A stretch of 64,000 nt of DNA. Source: Erinaceus europaeus. Lineage: Eukaryota; Chordata; Mammalia; Eulipotyphla; Erinaceidae. How positions within the stretch are numbered: the first letter of the stretch is position 1; the number at the start of each line of letters is the position of its first letter. Under the pieces are notes generated by a model. It made no database searches, had not been told where the DNA came from, and saw only the letters and a program-made list of their open reading frames with translations. Where the stretch lies: assembly GCF_950295315.1 (NCBI RefSeq), contig NC_080168.1, positions 66,225,254 through 66,289,253 of the forward strand, written 5' to 3'. The translations under genes were made by a program, and so were the position numbers. Below, in pieces: positions 20,315-31,017 of the stretch.

Positions 20315-20566
20315 ATGGTGCTAGGAGATAGCTGATCTGACTGGTGTGCTTCTTCTTATGCATGAGGCCCCAGGTTCCAGCCATGATGTCATATGGAACA
20401 CATGGCACCAGGAGAATGCTGAGGTTGGTGGGGTAACACTGTAGCCTCCCTTCCTCCCTCCCTTTCTTCCTTTCTCTCTCAATAACAACAACAGTAACTA
20501 CAACAACAATAAAAAACAACAAGGGCAACACAAGGGAAAGTAAGTTAAAAAAATATTTAAAAAGAA
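20315..20566 (+). mobile_element. Chimeric SINE: S4-like head joined to S1 tail
   Basis: The head (TAGGAGATAGCTGATCTGAC and GGAACACATGGCACCAGGAG) is S4-like. After TTCTTTCCTTTCTCTCTC it switches to the S1 stretch CAATAACAACAACAGTAACT and CAACAAGGGCAACACAAGGG. Confidence 0.72.
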
Positions 20567-20571
20567 ACAAC

Positions 20572-20722
20572 CAGAGATAGGGAGGGAGAGAGAAAGAGAG
20601 ACAGCACTGCTTCACCACTTGAAAATTATCCCCCCTGCAGGTGGGGACTGGGGGCTCAAACCAGGGTCCTTGGGCATCGTAACATGTGTGCTCAACCAGG
20701 TGCTCCACAACCCGCCCCCACC
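20572..20722 (-). mobile_element. S2-type SINE, partial
   Basis: CCCCCCTGCAGGTGGGGACT and GGGGCTCAAACCAGGGTCC mark the inverted head. Confidence 0.78.
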
Positions 20723-21080
20723 CAACAAAAATGAAAACTAGAAAAGCTGGCCATGGAGCTGTGAAGTCACACAGGTATGATTATTGGGTGCCAGAACAAA
20801 AGGGGGGGTTACTTTTCATGTCTTCTCTTTAAATCAGAGAAGAGAAGGAGTTCCTTCCTGGTGCTGCAGGTCTATACTGCAGATGGGATTCCGACGGGGG
20901 ACCCCCTGATGTAAGCAGCAGCATGGGAAGCCTCCCTTCACCTTTCACCCCCTGGGATGGCCACAGTGCCCCCTCCTCCCCACAGGGCAGCCGGGAGGAC
21001 GAGCCCGCACCGCAGGCCAGGACCCTGCACCACTTACCTCTCAGTGAATGCCTGCTCACCTGCACTCATCTGGCTCAAAC
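20723..21080. other. Intron 1 DNA, no feature recognised
   Basis: Single-copy looking; no supported gene. Confidence 0.4.
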
Positions 21081-21083
21081 ATT

Positions 21084-21153
21084 GGGCCATCGGAAAAGTC
21101 ATGATGCACTTGTTTGCATAGATAAAATATATCATGACTTTTCTGACAGCCCC
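21084..21153. mobile_element. Small palindromic element, possible mariner-type MITE
   Basis: Arms of about 22 bp face each other with a perfect 13-bp core (GAAAAGTCATGAT at 21093-21105, complement at 21131-21143) around a 25-base centre. The arm GGGCCATCGGAAAAGTCATG resembles mariner terminal repeats as I remember them. A clear flanking TA is seen only on the right. Confidence 0.4.
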
Positions 21154-22688
21154 AGAGTAACCCTGTCTTCATCCCTATCTGCTTATTAGCAGGCCAGGGA
21201 ATCAGAGAGACCTCGGCAGAGACGTCTTGGCATCAGTGTTCTGTTAACCAGGGTGCATCACCACAGCCTCTCGAGGCGTGACGGACCGATCAAAGGAGAA
21301 GGAAGGCCACAAAGAGAATTTCACAGAAGCCGAAAAGCAGAAACCCATGAGCCATGGCAGAAACCTAACACCAGATCAACAGAAACACTATCGCCACCAC
21401 CGCCATTAACAACATCACCAGCATCACCAGCACCAACACCAACACCAACACCAACACCAACACCACCACTTCTCAGCAGGCTAGCAACTGGAGAGGGGGG
21501 ACAAATAGGAAGTATTGTTGCTAAAAAGTTAGCTGTCTTGGCAAATACCACTCATGAAGGAAACCAAGGGAGGTGCCAACTGTGCAGGATGGCCGCCATC
21601 ACCGTTATGGATCTGAAGTGAGTGAAGACGGCCATGACAGCTGGCAAGACCCAAAGGAGAGACTCTTGGCGGTGCCTCCTGCAGATGGGACACAGGGAAG
21701 CACCTTCGTTTTCTTGTTCGAAGCCTCTCTGTTAGAACTGAACCGCGCAGGGAGAAACAGATCCGTGTGAGAATTTGGACTGGCCAGAAATGGAAATTGG
21801 ACAGCAACTTCCTCTCCTGACCGTAAAGTCCACCTGTTCAGTTCAACATCACCTGAAGTGAGCAAGGATTAAAACTTTTGTACGAATACTGTCTTCCCTC
21901 TGCCACTCTACACACTGTAGACTCGCTTCCAAGTTTCACTGCCAAGTACCCTCCCACTAAATTCAAGCTGCAATGAAGCTTTTCCTCCTGGGAAAACAGG
22001 ATGTATCTGCCAAGAGAGCTTCCACTGGTGTGCAAATTGTTCAAAGCTTGAAGCAAATGGGGCTTTGTGAAAATTAAGGTGGATATAAGAGAACAGAAAT
22101 GTAAAATGGCATCTATATACATTGATTTTTTTTTTTTGGCCCCAGTAAAACTGAATACAGAAGAACAGTGATGGGCAGGAGAGTGAGGTGTGTGCCTGGC
22201 AACACACACCCTTCCATCTTACCATCTCTTGTGTGTTTACCTGAGGGCGGGCTTGCAGCATCCTGGCTCCTGCCGTGTCGGTCTGCTTCTAGCCATTGGG
22301 ACAAGACTAATGATGTGACAGAAACAAAAAGGGATGATGAACAAATAAACTAGAAAACACACACACACACACACACCAAACAGTGACCATGACAATTGGA
22401 AAATGAGGACATGCAGCTGAACCGAAGCACTTGGACATGAAGCCTTCACCTCCATGGAAGGCCGCTTCATGCCGACCACCTGCCCCTAGTCAGCGGCTGG
22501 TGACCGGGGGTAGCCAGGATTAATAGTTCCATCTGGATGTATTGAGTGAGTGTGATCCCATGGGCCACAAGGCACAGGTGTTTTTTCTTAGCATTTAGTG
22601 GAAGAGAAATGCTGGAGGGGAGAGCTTGTGCTCCCATAGTCACGTGTTGCAAGATATCACGGCAGGGCTAGCTGTGAAAATGATGACC
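21154..22688. other. Intron 1 DNA with a CACCAA repeat
   Basis: About 1.5 kb without recognised SINEs. 21424-21465 is an (ACCAAC)n run and 22351-22376 a (CA)n run. 21240-21880 is purine/pyrimidine balanced, has open frames of 90-120 codons on both strands, but no protein I can name. Confidence 0.4.
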
Positions 22689-22800
22689 TGGGGCCAGGAG
22701 ATAGCCCACCCAGTGGGGTGCAGGCCTTGCCACTTGCGAGACCCTGGGGTTGGGTTCTGCCACCACACAGGAGCACCACAGACAATAGCAGCATGTGTGT
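22689..22800 (+). mobile_element. S4 SINE, 5' part
   Basis: GGGGCCAGGAGATAGCCCAC head and GCCACCACACAGGAGCACCA, running into a (TG)n repeat before the gap. Confidence 0.75.
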
Positions 22801-22846
22801 GTGTGTATGTGTGTGTGTGTGTCTGTTGGGGGGAGGGCTCCAGGAA

Positions 22847-23046
22847 NNNNNNNNNNNNNNNNNNNNNNNNNNNNNNNNNNNNNNNNNNNNNNNNNNNNNN
22901 NNNNNNNNNNNNNNNNNNNNNNNNNNNNNNNNNNNNNNNNNNNNNNNNNNNNNNNNNNNNNNNNNNNNNNNNNNNNNNNNNNNNNNNNNNNNNNNNNNNN
23001 NNNNNNNNNNNNNNNNNNNNNNNNNNNNNNNNNNNNNNNNNNNNNN
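22847..23046. other. Assembly gap of 200 N
   Basis: Exactly 200 unknown bases, right after a TG-rich repeat (22794-22823). The true length is unknown. Confidence 1.
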
Positions 23047-23339
23047 GCTATGTCATAGCCTGAGGCGGCATGCCTGGCACAGGAAGCCATGGCCACCGGG
23101 ACAAGGCTCTGGTCACACTGGTTGGAGTCAGAGCTGCCTCTAGGGCACCCTGCTTCCTTGGGTGGGGTTGTGTGTGACACCCCTCAGGGGCAGTGTAGAG
23201 AGCTGGCAGCCTGTTCTGTGTCCTCTCCGAGCTTCCATCCCACTCTCCATTCCCACTGGAGCCCATTTCCCTATCTTCATGTCTCCCCAGCTGAGACGCC
23301 ACATAAGCCTTTCTAAAAATATAATGCGTGTATGTGTGT
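23047..23339. other. Intron 1 DNA, no feature recognised
   Basis: Single-copy looking, with a short TG run at the right end. Confidence 0.4.
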
Positions 23340-23692
23340 GTGCTGGGCCATGGTGCAAGGACCCAGGCTTGAGCCCCTAGTCCCCACTTGCAGGGGGAAT
23401 GCTTCCTGAGTGGTGATGCAGGTCTGCAGCTGTCTCTCTCTCTCTACCTCCCACTCCCCTCTCAATTTCTTTCTGTCCTATACAATAAGGAAAAATATGC
23501 CGAGGTGGGGGTATAGCATAATGGTTATGCAAAGAGATTTTCATGCCTGAGGCTCTCAAGTCCCAGGTTCAATCCCCCACATCGCCATAAGCCAGAGATG
23601 AGCAGTACTCTGGTAAAAAAAAAAAAAATGCTACCGGAAGCAGTGGATTCATAGTACTGGCACTAAGCCCCAGAAATAATCCTAGTGGCAAA
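23340..23692 (+). mobile_element. S1-type SINE split by a nested S3 SINE
   Basis: Head and middle at 23340-23501, 3' module (TAAGCCCCAGAAATAATCCT) at 23629-23692. The S3 copy sits in the A-rich internal stretch. Confidence 0.85.
23502..23628 (+). mobile_element. S3 SINE nested in an S1 SINE
   Basis: GGGGGTATAGCATAATGGTT head, GGTTCAATCCC B box, poly-A end; AAAAATATGC before and AAAAATGC after suggest the duplicated target. Confidence 0.88.
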
Positions 23693-23695
23693 ATA

Positions 23696-23738
<43 letters not shown>
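23693..23738. repeat. (CA)n microsatellite
   Basis: Nearly pure CA dinucleotides growing from the A-rich tail of the preceding SINE. Confidence 0.95.
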
Positions 23739-23740
<2 letters not shown>

Positions 23741-23743
23741 AGT

Positions 23744-23905
23744 GGGGCGGGTGCTAGGAGCTAACCCACCGAGGAGAGTGCACACCTTCCTGGGTTCACA
23801 CCCCTAGGACTACACAGATACAGCACAGCAGCCCCAGGGGAGGCTCAAGAGCTGCACTGTCTCCTTTCCTCTCTCCCTCATTCTCTCTCTCTCTGAATGA
23901 AAAGG
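23744..23905 (+). mobile_element. S4 SINE
   Basis: GCTAGGAGCTAACCCACCGA head and a CT-rich 3' part with CTGAATGAAAAGGCGGCCC. Confidence 0.7.
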
Positions 23906-24484
23906 CGGCCCAGAGTGGTGAAATCCAGCGTGCAAGAGGCTCCAGCCTCTCCCTCCCTCCCTCCCCCCACTTTGTCTCTCCATCTCTCAAGGAGAGGGCT
24001 CACCGGGGCCTGAAGTCCCCCCACCCTGTACCTGCCTGTCCACTGTCTTGAAGGCAAACAGGAGCTGCAGACGGGGGCAACCCCTCCTCTGGACCCAGCA
24101 AGAGAACAGCCTCCAGCCCCCCCCGCCCCCCATCACTACCCATGTCAGAGAAGACGGGAGCATCACTGAGCCATGCCCTCGGATGAATGGCTTTAAATCA
24201 TTTGCCATTTTTGCAGATGCTGGGGCGACAGCGCTGGGCTTTCTGGGGCCCTTTGGTCTTCCCCGCTCCCCCTCTCCTGGCATCGCGGATCAGTGACTGT
24301 TTCTCAGCCTAGCAAAGCTGTCCTCTCACACACAGACCACAGATGGTTTCACAACTATCAATCACAGCACGTCTTATTCCTGGACTGAGAGTCTACTAGG
24401 TGTGAGAAGCACTCGTCCAGTGTTTTCCTTTTCTTTTCTTGATGCATTATTTATTTATTGGATAGAGACTGAAAAAAATCACAA
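23906..24484. other. Intron 1 DNA, no feature recognised
   Basis: Single-copy looking, with a C-rich run at 24118-24131. Confidence 0.4.
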
Positions 24485-24767
24485 GGGGGGAGTCAGGCAG
24501 TAGTGCAGCGGGTTAAGCGCACATGGCACCAAGCACAAGGACCAGCGTAAGGATCCAGGCTCAAGCCCCCTGCAGGGGGTTCTCTTCACAGGCAGTGAAA
24601 CAGGTCTGCAGGTGTCTATCTTTGTCTCCCCCTCTCTGTCTTCCCCTCCTCTCTCCATTTCTCTCTGTCCTATCTAACAATGATGATGTCAATAACAACA
24701 ACAATAATGACTACAACAACAATAAAAAAACAAGGATAACAAAAAAGGAAAATAAATATAAAAAATC
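24485..24767 (+). mobile_element. S1 SINE, short-tailed form
   Basis: GAGTCAGGCAGTAGTGCAGC head; the segment between the B box and CTGCAGGGGG is shortened. Confidence 0.9.
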
Positions 24768-24799
24768 AGAAAGGAAGTGGGGGATACAAAGGGAGATAG

Positions 24800-24904
24800 A
24801 AGTCTCCCCCTTCAAAAGCTCCCCCTCAATCTCTTCTCTCTCCCTCTTTGCAACTTTCCCTTCTTCTCTCAGTTTCTCTCTGTCCTATCCAATAAAAATT
24901 AGAA
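24800..24904 (+). mobile_element. S2-type SINE 3' part
   Basis: CAGTTTCTCTCTGTCCTATC and CAATAAAAATTAG tail; no head. Confidence 0.5.
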
Positions 24905-25047
24905 AGAAAGGGAAAAAAGGAGGAAAGAGACAGAGCTATACCTGCAGTACTGCTTTATGGTTTGCAGAGCTTCCACCCTGCTGGTGAGGACCAGGGGTTT
25001 GAACCTGGGTCTTCACACTTTACCAGATGTGTTACTGCCTGGCCTCC
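24905..25047 (-). mobile_element. S2-type SINE, inverted, partial
   Basis: GGGGTTTGAACCTGGGTCTT marks the inverted B box; ends GTTACTGCCTGGCCTCC. Confidence 0.75.
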
Positions 25048-25629
25048 GTCCATCAACTATACTTCTGGGGAAGTATACTCGCACTGCTCTCCTGCAAAAC
25101 AGGAAACAGCCTCCTCCTCTTGCTAAGGAATGTGCTCTCTGCTACAGTCAGAGAGAGAACACCCCACCCCACCGTGTCTTCAGCAGCAGTCTCTGGCCCG
25201 TGAGACTGTCTAGCCCAGGGTGACGGGAGGAGCTGGGACCCTTGGAGAGACCAGCTCCCCCAGCTCCCTCCATCGACATCCACTGTGTCGGCCACATCTC
25301 ACCTCCATGGGCTTCTGGACTCAGAGGCACAGGCTGCTCTGTGGGTTGACGCACATGAGACACACTGCCTCTCTCTCATGTCCTCAACACAGTCTGCACA
25401 GGACACCAGGAATCACAAGGTGGAAGGGGGATGTTCTGTGGGATGCCCGCTCCTGCCCACTGTCCACAGAGCTGTTGCAGTAGGAGCTCCCGCTCACCCG
25501 CCAGGGACAGGGCTCCCCAGGGAGGGGGCCTCCATGCTCCGCACTCAGAGGGGCACAGCCATTCCCACAGGCACCCAAGGGCTGGATGGTCTGTGGTTTC
25601 TGCTCAGGAAAGACGGCACTTTGGCTCTA
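25048..25629. other. Intron 1 DNA, no feature recognised
   Basis: GC-moderate single-copy looking DNA; open frames on both strands lack known protein features. Confidence 0.4.
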
Positions 25630-25780
25630 AGATGCTGAGGCTGGGAGGTGTCAGGGCTTGCAGGTGTGAGGTGTGAAGTTTGATTCCCGGCATCAGATTA
25701 CTGCATGGCCCCAGTGATGCTTTGTTCTCGGTCTCTCTCTCCCTCCCTCCCCCTCTCTCTCTCATAATTAAATGAATTTT
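25630..25780 (+). mobile_element. S5-like SINE
   Basis: GAAGTTTGATTCCCGGCATC B-box region and CCCCAGTGATGCTTTGTTCT, CT-rich then AAT-rich end. Confidence 0.65.
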
Positions 25781-26042
25781 GGGGGCTGGGCAACGGCACA
25801 CCCAGCTGAGTGTTATAATGCACAGGGACCTGGATTTGAGTTCCCACTCCCCACCTGCAGGGGAGGAAGCTTCATAAGCAGTGAAGCAGGTCTGTAGGGT
25901 CTCTCTGTCTCTCTCCCTCCTCCTCCCCTCTCAATCCTATTTAATAAAAAAATGAAAGGGGAGCAAGGGAAAAATGGCCACTGGGAGCAATGGATTTGTC
26001 ATGCAGGCAAACCCTGATGACAACCCTGGGGACAATAAAGAG
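25781..26042 (+). mobile_element. S1-type SINE
   Basis: GGGCTGGGCAACGGCACACC head; 3' end ACCCTGATGACAACCCTGGG. Confidence 0.85.
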
Positions 26043-26051
26043 ATATTTAGT

Positions 26052-26256
26052 GGGCCTAGGAGATAGTTCCCCTGGTAGAGTGCACTCTGTGCTAGGTATA
26101 AGGTCCAGGGTTTAAGCCTGGTGTGAAAAAAACAGAACATCATGGATACTGTATGTGTGTGTGTGTAGGGTCCACGAGTGGTGGGACAAACAGTGCTTTG
26201 TTCTCTACCTCTCTGTCTCTCACGATCTCTTCCCATCTCTCTAAAAAATATAGAAT
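26052..26256 (+). mobile_element. S4 SINE
   Basis: CTAGGAGATAGTTCCCCTGG head; contains a short (TG)n inside the body. Confidence 0.75.
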
Positions 26257-26271
26257 TAAAAAATAGTGGAC

Positions 26272-26500
26272 CAGGGGCCAGAGAGGTGGCATACCCGGAC
26301 TGGATAAGCACACATAATACCTTGAGCAAGGATCCACACAAGGACCTGGGTTTGAGCCCTGCTCCCCACCTGTGGGGGGGGGACACTTCATAAGCAGTGA
26401 AGCAGGTCTGCAGGTGTCTCTCTGTCTCTCTCTAACTCTATATTTCCCCCTCCCCTCTCAATTTCTCTCCATTCTATCCAATAAAATAGAAGAAAAAAAA
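26272..26500 (+). mobile_element. S1/S2-type SINE
   Basis: CAGAGAGGTGGCATACCCGG head, CCATTCTATCCAATAAAATA end. Confidence 0.82.
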
Positions 26501-26505
26501 AAGAG

Positions 26506-26847
26506 GGGGTCAGGCAGTAGTGCAGCGGGTTAAGCACACATGGTGCGAAGCGCAAAGACCGGCGTAAGGATCCCAGTTCAAGCACCCTGTTCCCTAACTG
26601 CAGGGGGATCACTTCACAAAGCAGTGAAGCAGGTCTGCAGGTGTCTGTCTTCCTCTCCCCTCTCTGTCTTCCCTCTTCTCTCCATTTCTCTGTCTTATCC
26701 AACAACAATGACATTGATAACAATAATAACAACAAGGGCAACAAAAATGGGGAAAAAGTGGCCTCCAGGAGCAGTGAATTCACAGTGCTGGCACTGAGCC
26801 CCAGCAATAATCCTGGAGGCAAAAAAATATTTAAAAAATAATAAAAG
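26506..26847 (+). mobile_element. S1 SINE, full length
   Basis: GGGTCAGGCAGTAGTGCAGC head through CCCCAGCAATAATCCTGGAG and an A/T-rich tail. Confidence 0.93.
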
Positions 26848-26854
26848 AAAGAAA

Positions 26855-26931
26855 GAAAGGATCACCAGGAGTGAAGGATTCATAGTCCCCGCACTGAGCC
26901 CCACTGATAACCTTGAACACAATACAAAACA
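26855..26931 (+). mobile_element. S1 SINE 3'-end fragment
   Basis: GAGTGAAGGATTCATAGTCC and GAGCCCCACTGATAACCTTG only. Confidence 0.75.
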
Positions 26932-26935
26932 AAAC

Positions 26936-27045
26936 AGTGGACCAGAAAGAAAGCTCAGCACATAGGAGACCTGCCCAGCACCACATGGAAGGCACTGTGG
27001 CACCAGAGGAAGCTCTGGTGGTGTATTGCCTCTCCCTGTCCACTT
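26936..27045 (+). mobile_element. S4-like SINE
   Basis: CAGAAAGAAAGCTCAGCACA head, CCAGCACCACATGGAAGGCA. Confidence 0.6.
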
Positions 27046-28302
27046 GAATAACAAGGAGCCCAGAGCTATGAAACCACACACGTGTAAGGCCCAGGCTCTA
27101 ACAACAACAATAGCAACAACAACAATAATAAAATATGGCCAAGGAGGAGGCCCAGCAATATCACGCATGTACAAGGTGCTGGGAGCTGCACTGAAAAGGC
27201 AAACAGGTCTCGAAGGATCTCCAGCCACGATGCCCAAGCCATGAGGACCACGGCAGTTTGCAGAGTAACTAGGCACCTCTTGGAAGTCAGAGTGAGGGCC
27301 TGCCTCGGCGAGCAGCTGGCATCCCAGTGAGGGGGGTAAGTGAACGGGGATCTCGCCAGTCGGCAGTGAAGGAAACGGAAACGGAGAGGCAGTGAGTGTG
27401 GACCAAAGGTGCCAGCGGATGGCTCCTGGAAGCTACCCATCACCAGTGGCGATGAAGGACAGTGAGCTGTGGTCAGGCTCTCTCTGGGCTCTGGGTGCCC
27501 AGGGCAGGCACATGTCTTGGGGCATCCCCACCCCCCCATGCACAAGTGAGTTTGAGGGCACCCAGGAGTTGCGCAGCCCTACAGCTGCAGGGGTTGCATC
27601 TGTCTCATCAGGCAGGTGATTCCAGAGGACGCTGCCCAGCCATCCACACTGCCTCTTTCTCCCGGGCTGAGCTGCCCATCTGCTTTAGACCCAAGCCCCC
27701 CGAGCCCTAATGGAGCAGAGGCTGCTACTGCTGCTGCCAGAGCCACCTCCCTCTGCCACCCTCCTCCCACCCTATGGTGGCCCAGTTGCCTGTCCTGCTC
27801 ACACTCCTGACAGTCCCCAGGGTGGGGGGTGGGTCGGATGGCTGCAGATGGCTCTATGGGTCAGGTTTCTCAGGGCTGGGCTCTGACCTGCTCCTGCAAG
27901 GTTAAAGTTACCTCTGGAAATTTTCCGAGGAAACGAGGCTGTGTTATGACACACCTGGCTCTGGAAGCAACCTGCTACGTGACTGCGGAACTCACCTAGA
28001 CAGGTATCTCTCTCTCTGTGACCAGACCACCGCTTGGCTTTGGCTGGGCTGACACAGGAGGGAGTTGAGCTTGTGCTCTGCGGGGTTTCAGGCATGTGAG
28101 TCAGTGCTCTAACAGGCTGAGCTGTCACCCTGACTCTCTCTGATTTTTAGAGACAGAGAGAGGAGAAGCACTACAGAATGGCTTCACCCTCCATGGAGTG
28201 CCCCCTCCCCCCCAGTGAGAACCTCTTACAGCTCTCCCCACACCTGGGCCTGTGGACACGGGACACAGGCCCACCCTGCTCCCAGAGATCACAAGCACAG
28301 GG
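27046..28302. other. Intron 1 DNA, mostly unassigned
   Basis: Largely single-copy looking. 27100-27130 has a CAA-rich run that resembles an S1 tail; 28000-28210 resembles an old inverted S3/S4 copy. No gene supported. Confidence 0.4.
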
Positions 28303-28578
28303 CCCGGGGTCAGGCAGTGGCACACCAGGTTAAGCACACGCATTACCATGCTCAAGGACCCAGGTTTGAACCCCTGCTTCCCACCTGCTGTGGGAACACC
28401 TCATGAGCTGTGAAGTAGGGCTGTGGGTATCCCTCTGACTCTCTCCCCTTCCTTTCTCAATTTCTCTCTGTCCTATCCAATATAATAGAAACAAAACATA
28501 ACAAACAAACAAAAAAAATTAAAATGGCTGCTGGGCACAGCAGATTCATAGCGGTGGTCCCTGAGCCCCCAGAGGCTG
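28303..28578 (+). mobile_element. S1-type SINE
   Basis: GGGGTCAGGCAGTGGCACAC head; diverged 3' module CATAGCGGTGGTCCCTGAGC. Confidence 0.85.
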
Positions 28579-28897
28579 CCTGGCCTACAGGTGTACACTC
28601 CGCCCCCGGCCACTACACCAGCCTGGGCTGTCCCCATCAGCACCGCTCTTGTGTCTAGCCTCCTCCAGAGGGGAACAGGCAGGGGCACTTCTCAGACAGG
28701 GCATCCAAACAGACAAGGGCTCTCTGAGGTGGGGCTGTGACAGTGCAGTTATGGGGTGACAGGTTCTGAGGAGTGGCACCCACACACTGACATGGACACT
28801 TCTGAATGCATAGTCCTAGGGCCCATGAGATTCAGTAGGTAGAGAACCCGAAATTCTTATCTAATTCTCTCTCTCTCTCTCCCTCCTTCTCTCTCTC
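28579..28897. other. Intron 1 DNA, no feature recognised
   Basis: Single-copy looking. Confidence 0.4.
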
Positions 28898-29172
28898 TTG
28901 CTTCCAGGGTTATTGCTGGGACTCAGTGCCTGCACACGACGAATCCACTGCTCCCGGCGGCCATTTTCCCCCCGCTTTATTGGACAGGACAGAGAGAAAT
29001 TGAAAGAGGAAGGGAAGAGATAGAGGGGGAGAGAGAAAGAGAGACACCTGCAGACCTGCTGCACTGCTTGTGAAGTGTAACCCCCCTGCAAGTGGGGACC
29101 CGGGGGTTCGAACCCAGATCCTTGCGCTTTGTACTATGTGTGCTTAGCTGGGTGCACCACCTCCTGACCCCC
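28898..29172 (-). mobile_element. S1-type SINE
   Basis: CTTCCAGGGTTATTGCTGGG start; ends TGCACCACCTCCTGACCCCC. Confidence 0.88.
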
Positions 29173-29204
29173 TAATTTTATTTTATTTTATTTATTTTTA
29201 AATT

Positions 29205-29345
29205 CATCTTCCACTGGGGAAATCACTCAAACCCAGGCACCACACAGGAGATGCTACGGCACTGAGAAGCTGTGCTGCTTCTTCTTTATCTCTCTGTCTC
29301 TCTGAGTGAGAAAGTGGCCCAGAGCAACGGAATCCCACACCCATT
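29205..29345 (+). mobile_element. S4 SINE 3' part
   Basis: GGCACCACACAGGAGATGCT followed by CTCTGTCTCTCTGAGTGAGA. Confidence 0.6.
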
Positions 29346-30109
29346 CGGTCCCAGTTCTGCAACATTAAAAAATATAAAAAGAGATGTACCATTCCAGCAC
29401 ATGCGGTGCCAGGAGTGGAACCTGGGGACTCTTACTGTGTGCTCTGCTGCCCAGCTGCTTCCCGGGCCAGTGTTAAGGCTGAAATCACAGTTCGACTGTC
29501 AGGCCCGTGTCACTCACTGCCAGACACAGCAGACAGGTAAGCGCACGTGAACCCTGAGGAAGAAGGGCACAAGTGGTGCCAAGCCGCCAGTGGGCAAAGC
29601 CAGCAGGAAAGGCCTAGGGTGGTGACCACGCTCACTGTTCTCCACATTCTCTAGACATGCGGTATTCTTCAAAGCAAATCTTTGTGGGAAGACAAAGGAG
29701 TCAACAGAAGCTACTGGTCCGGGGGAGGAGGGAGACCTGGGTCAAGTGCAGGGATGGCTACTGGGGCTGCTAGGATGGTCAAGGCCTCAGTCAGGGACAG
29801 ACAGACTAAACAAGGACATGGGAAGAAGCGGGCAGGAGGGGCTGTGGGGCTGGAGGGAGGGACTGACCTCCTGCTGGCTGGCCAGCCAGAAGGGGAGCTA
29901 CTTGGGTGTCCATGCCTGGACTTCAGGAAGAGCCTCTGGTGGAGGATGGCCCTTACTGCTGCAGTGCTGGCGTCAGGCTTGGCTACTCATCACCTGCTAA
30001 CATGGTGACAGCACCTTGTGGGGGGTTACTTAGCTGGCAGCAAAGGGGACGTCACACAGAGAGGCGGGGATGTCCACTCACTGGAGGGGATCAGTCAGAG
30101 GACTGGTGT
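29346..30109. other. Intron 1 DNA, no feature recognised
   Basis: About 760 bp, GC-moderate, single-copy looking. A frame of about 108 codons on the plus strand has no recognisable protein. Confidence 0.4.
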
Positions 30110-30190
30110 TTCGTTTTGCCACTAGGGTTATCACTGGGACTTGGTGGCTACACAATGAATTCAGAGCTTCTGGTAGCCATTTTTCCCTTT
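30110..30190 (-). mobile_element. S1 SINE 3'-end fragment
   Basis: GCCACTAGGGTTATCACTGG to TGGTAGCCATTTTTCCC, then a T-rich run. Confidence 0.82.
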
Positions 30191-30206
30191 TCTCTTTTTC
30201 TTTCTT

Positions 30207-30237
<31 letters not shown>

Positions 30238-30476
30238 CCTTCAGGGTTATCACTGGGGCTCGGTGCCTGCACTACGAATCCACTGCTCCTGGAGTCCATT
30301 TTTCCCATTTTGTTGCCCTGTTGCAGTTGTTATTGTTGTTATTGCTATTGTTGTTGGATAGGACAGAGAGAAATAGAGAGCAGAGGGGAAGATAGAGAGG
30401 GGGAGAGAAAGATAGACACCTGCAGACCTGCTTCATGTGCACTGTTTTAACCTGCTGCATTACCACCTGGCCCTCT
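30238..30476 (-). mobile_element. S1 SINE with head deletion
   Basis: CTTCAGGGTTATCACTGGGG start; the head part between CCTGCTTC and ATGTGCAC is missing. Confidence 0.85.
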
Positions 30477-30484
30477 TTTGCTTT

Positions 30485-30488
<4 letters not shown>

Positions 30489-30516
<28 letters not shown>
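30489..30516. repeat. (GT)n microsatellite
   Basis: 14 GT units between two inverted S1 SINEs. Confidence 0.95.
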
Positions 30517-30790
30517 CCAGGGGTATCACTGGGGTTTGGTGCTGGCACTAAATCACTGCTCCTGGTAGTCATTTTTTTTTTTCCATTTTATTGGATAGGG
30601 CAGAGAGAAATTGAAAGAGGAGGGTAAAATAGAGAGAGAGAAAGGCAGACACCTGCAACACTACTTCGAGGCTTATGAAACTTCCCGCCTGCAGATGGGG
30701 AGCAGGGGGCATGAATGAACCCGAATCCTTGAGTAGGTCCTTGTGCTTAGTACTATGTGCGCTTAACCAGGTAGACCACCAGCTAGTCTT
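30517..30790 (-). mobile_element. S1-type SINE
   Basis: CCAGGGGTATCACTGGGGTT start; ends GTAGACCACCAGCTAGTC. Confidence 0.85.
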
Positions 30791-30796
30791 CCCCAC

Positions 30797-31008
30797 CTTT
30801 TTTTCCTTTCCATTTTACTTGATAGGGCAGAGAGAAATCAAGAGGGAAAGGGAGATAAAAAAGAGAAAGAAAAGGAGAGACATCTGCACACTGCCTCTCA
30901 CCACATGAGAAGCTTCCCCATTACAGGTGGGAAGCCAGGACTTAAACCAGGGTCCTTGTGTATGGTAACGTGTGTTCAGTCAGGTATGTATGCCACATCC
31001 CAGCCCCT
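30797..31008 (-). mobile_element. S2-type SINE
   Basis: TACTTGATAGGGCAGAGAGA start; inverted B box in GGACTTAAACCAGGGTCC; ends CACATCCCAGCCCC. Confidence 0.82.
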
Positions 31009-31017
31009 AAAGACCGT

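Noticed and set aside
21253..21621. A 122-codon frame as a gene
   Set aside because: Contains a Thr-Pro run from (ACCAAC)n, has no homologue I know, and frames on both strands are equally open. Kept only as an unexplained segment.
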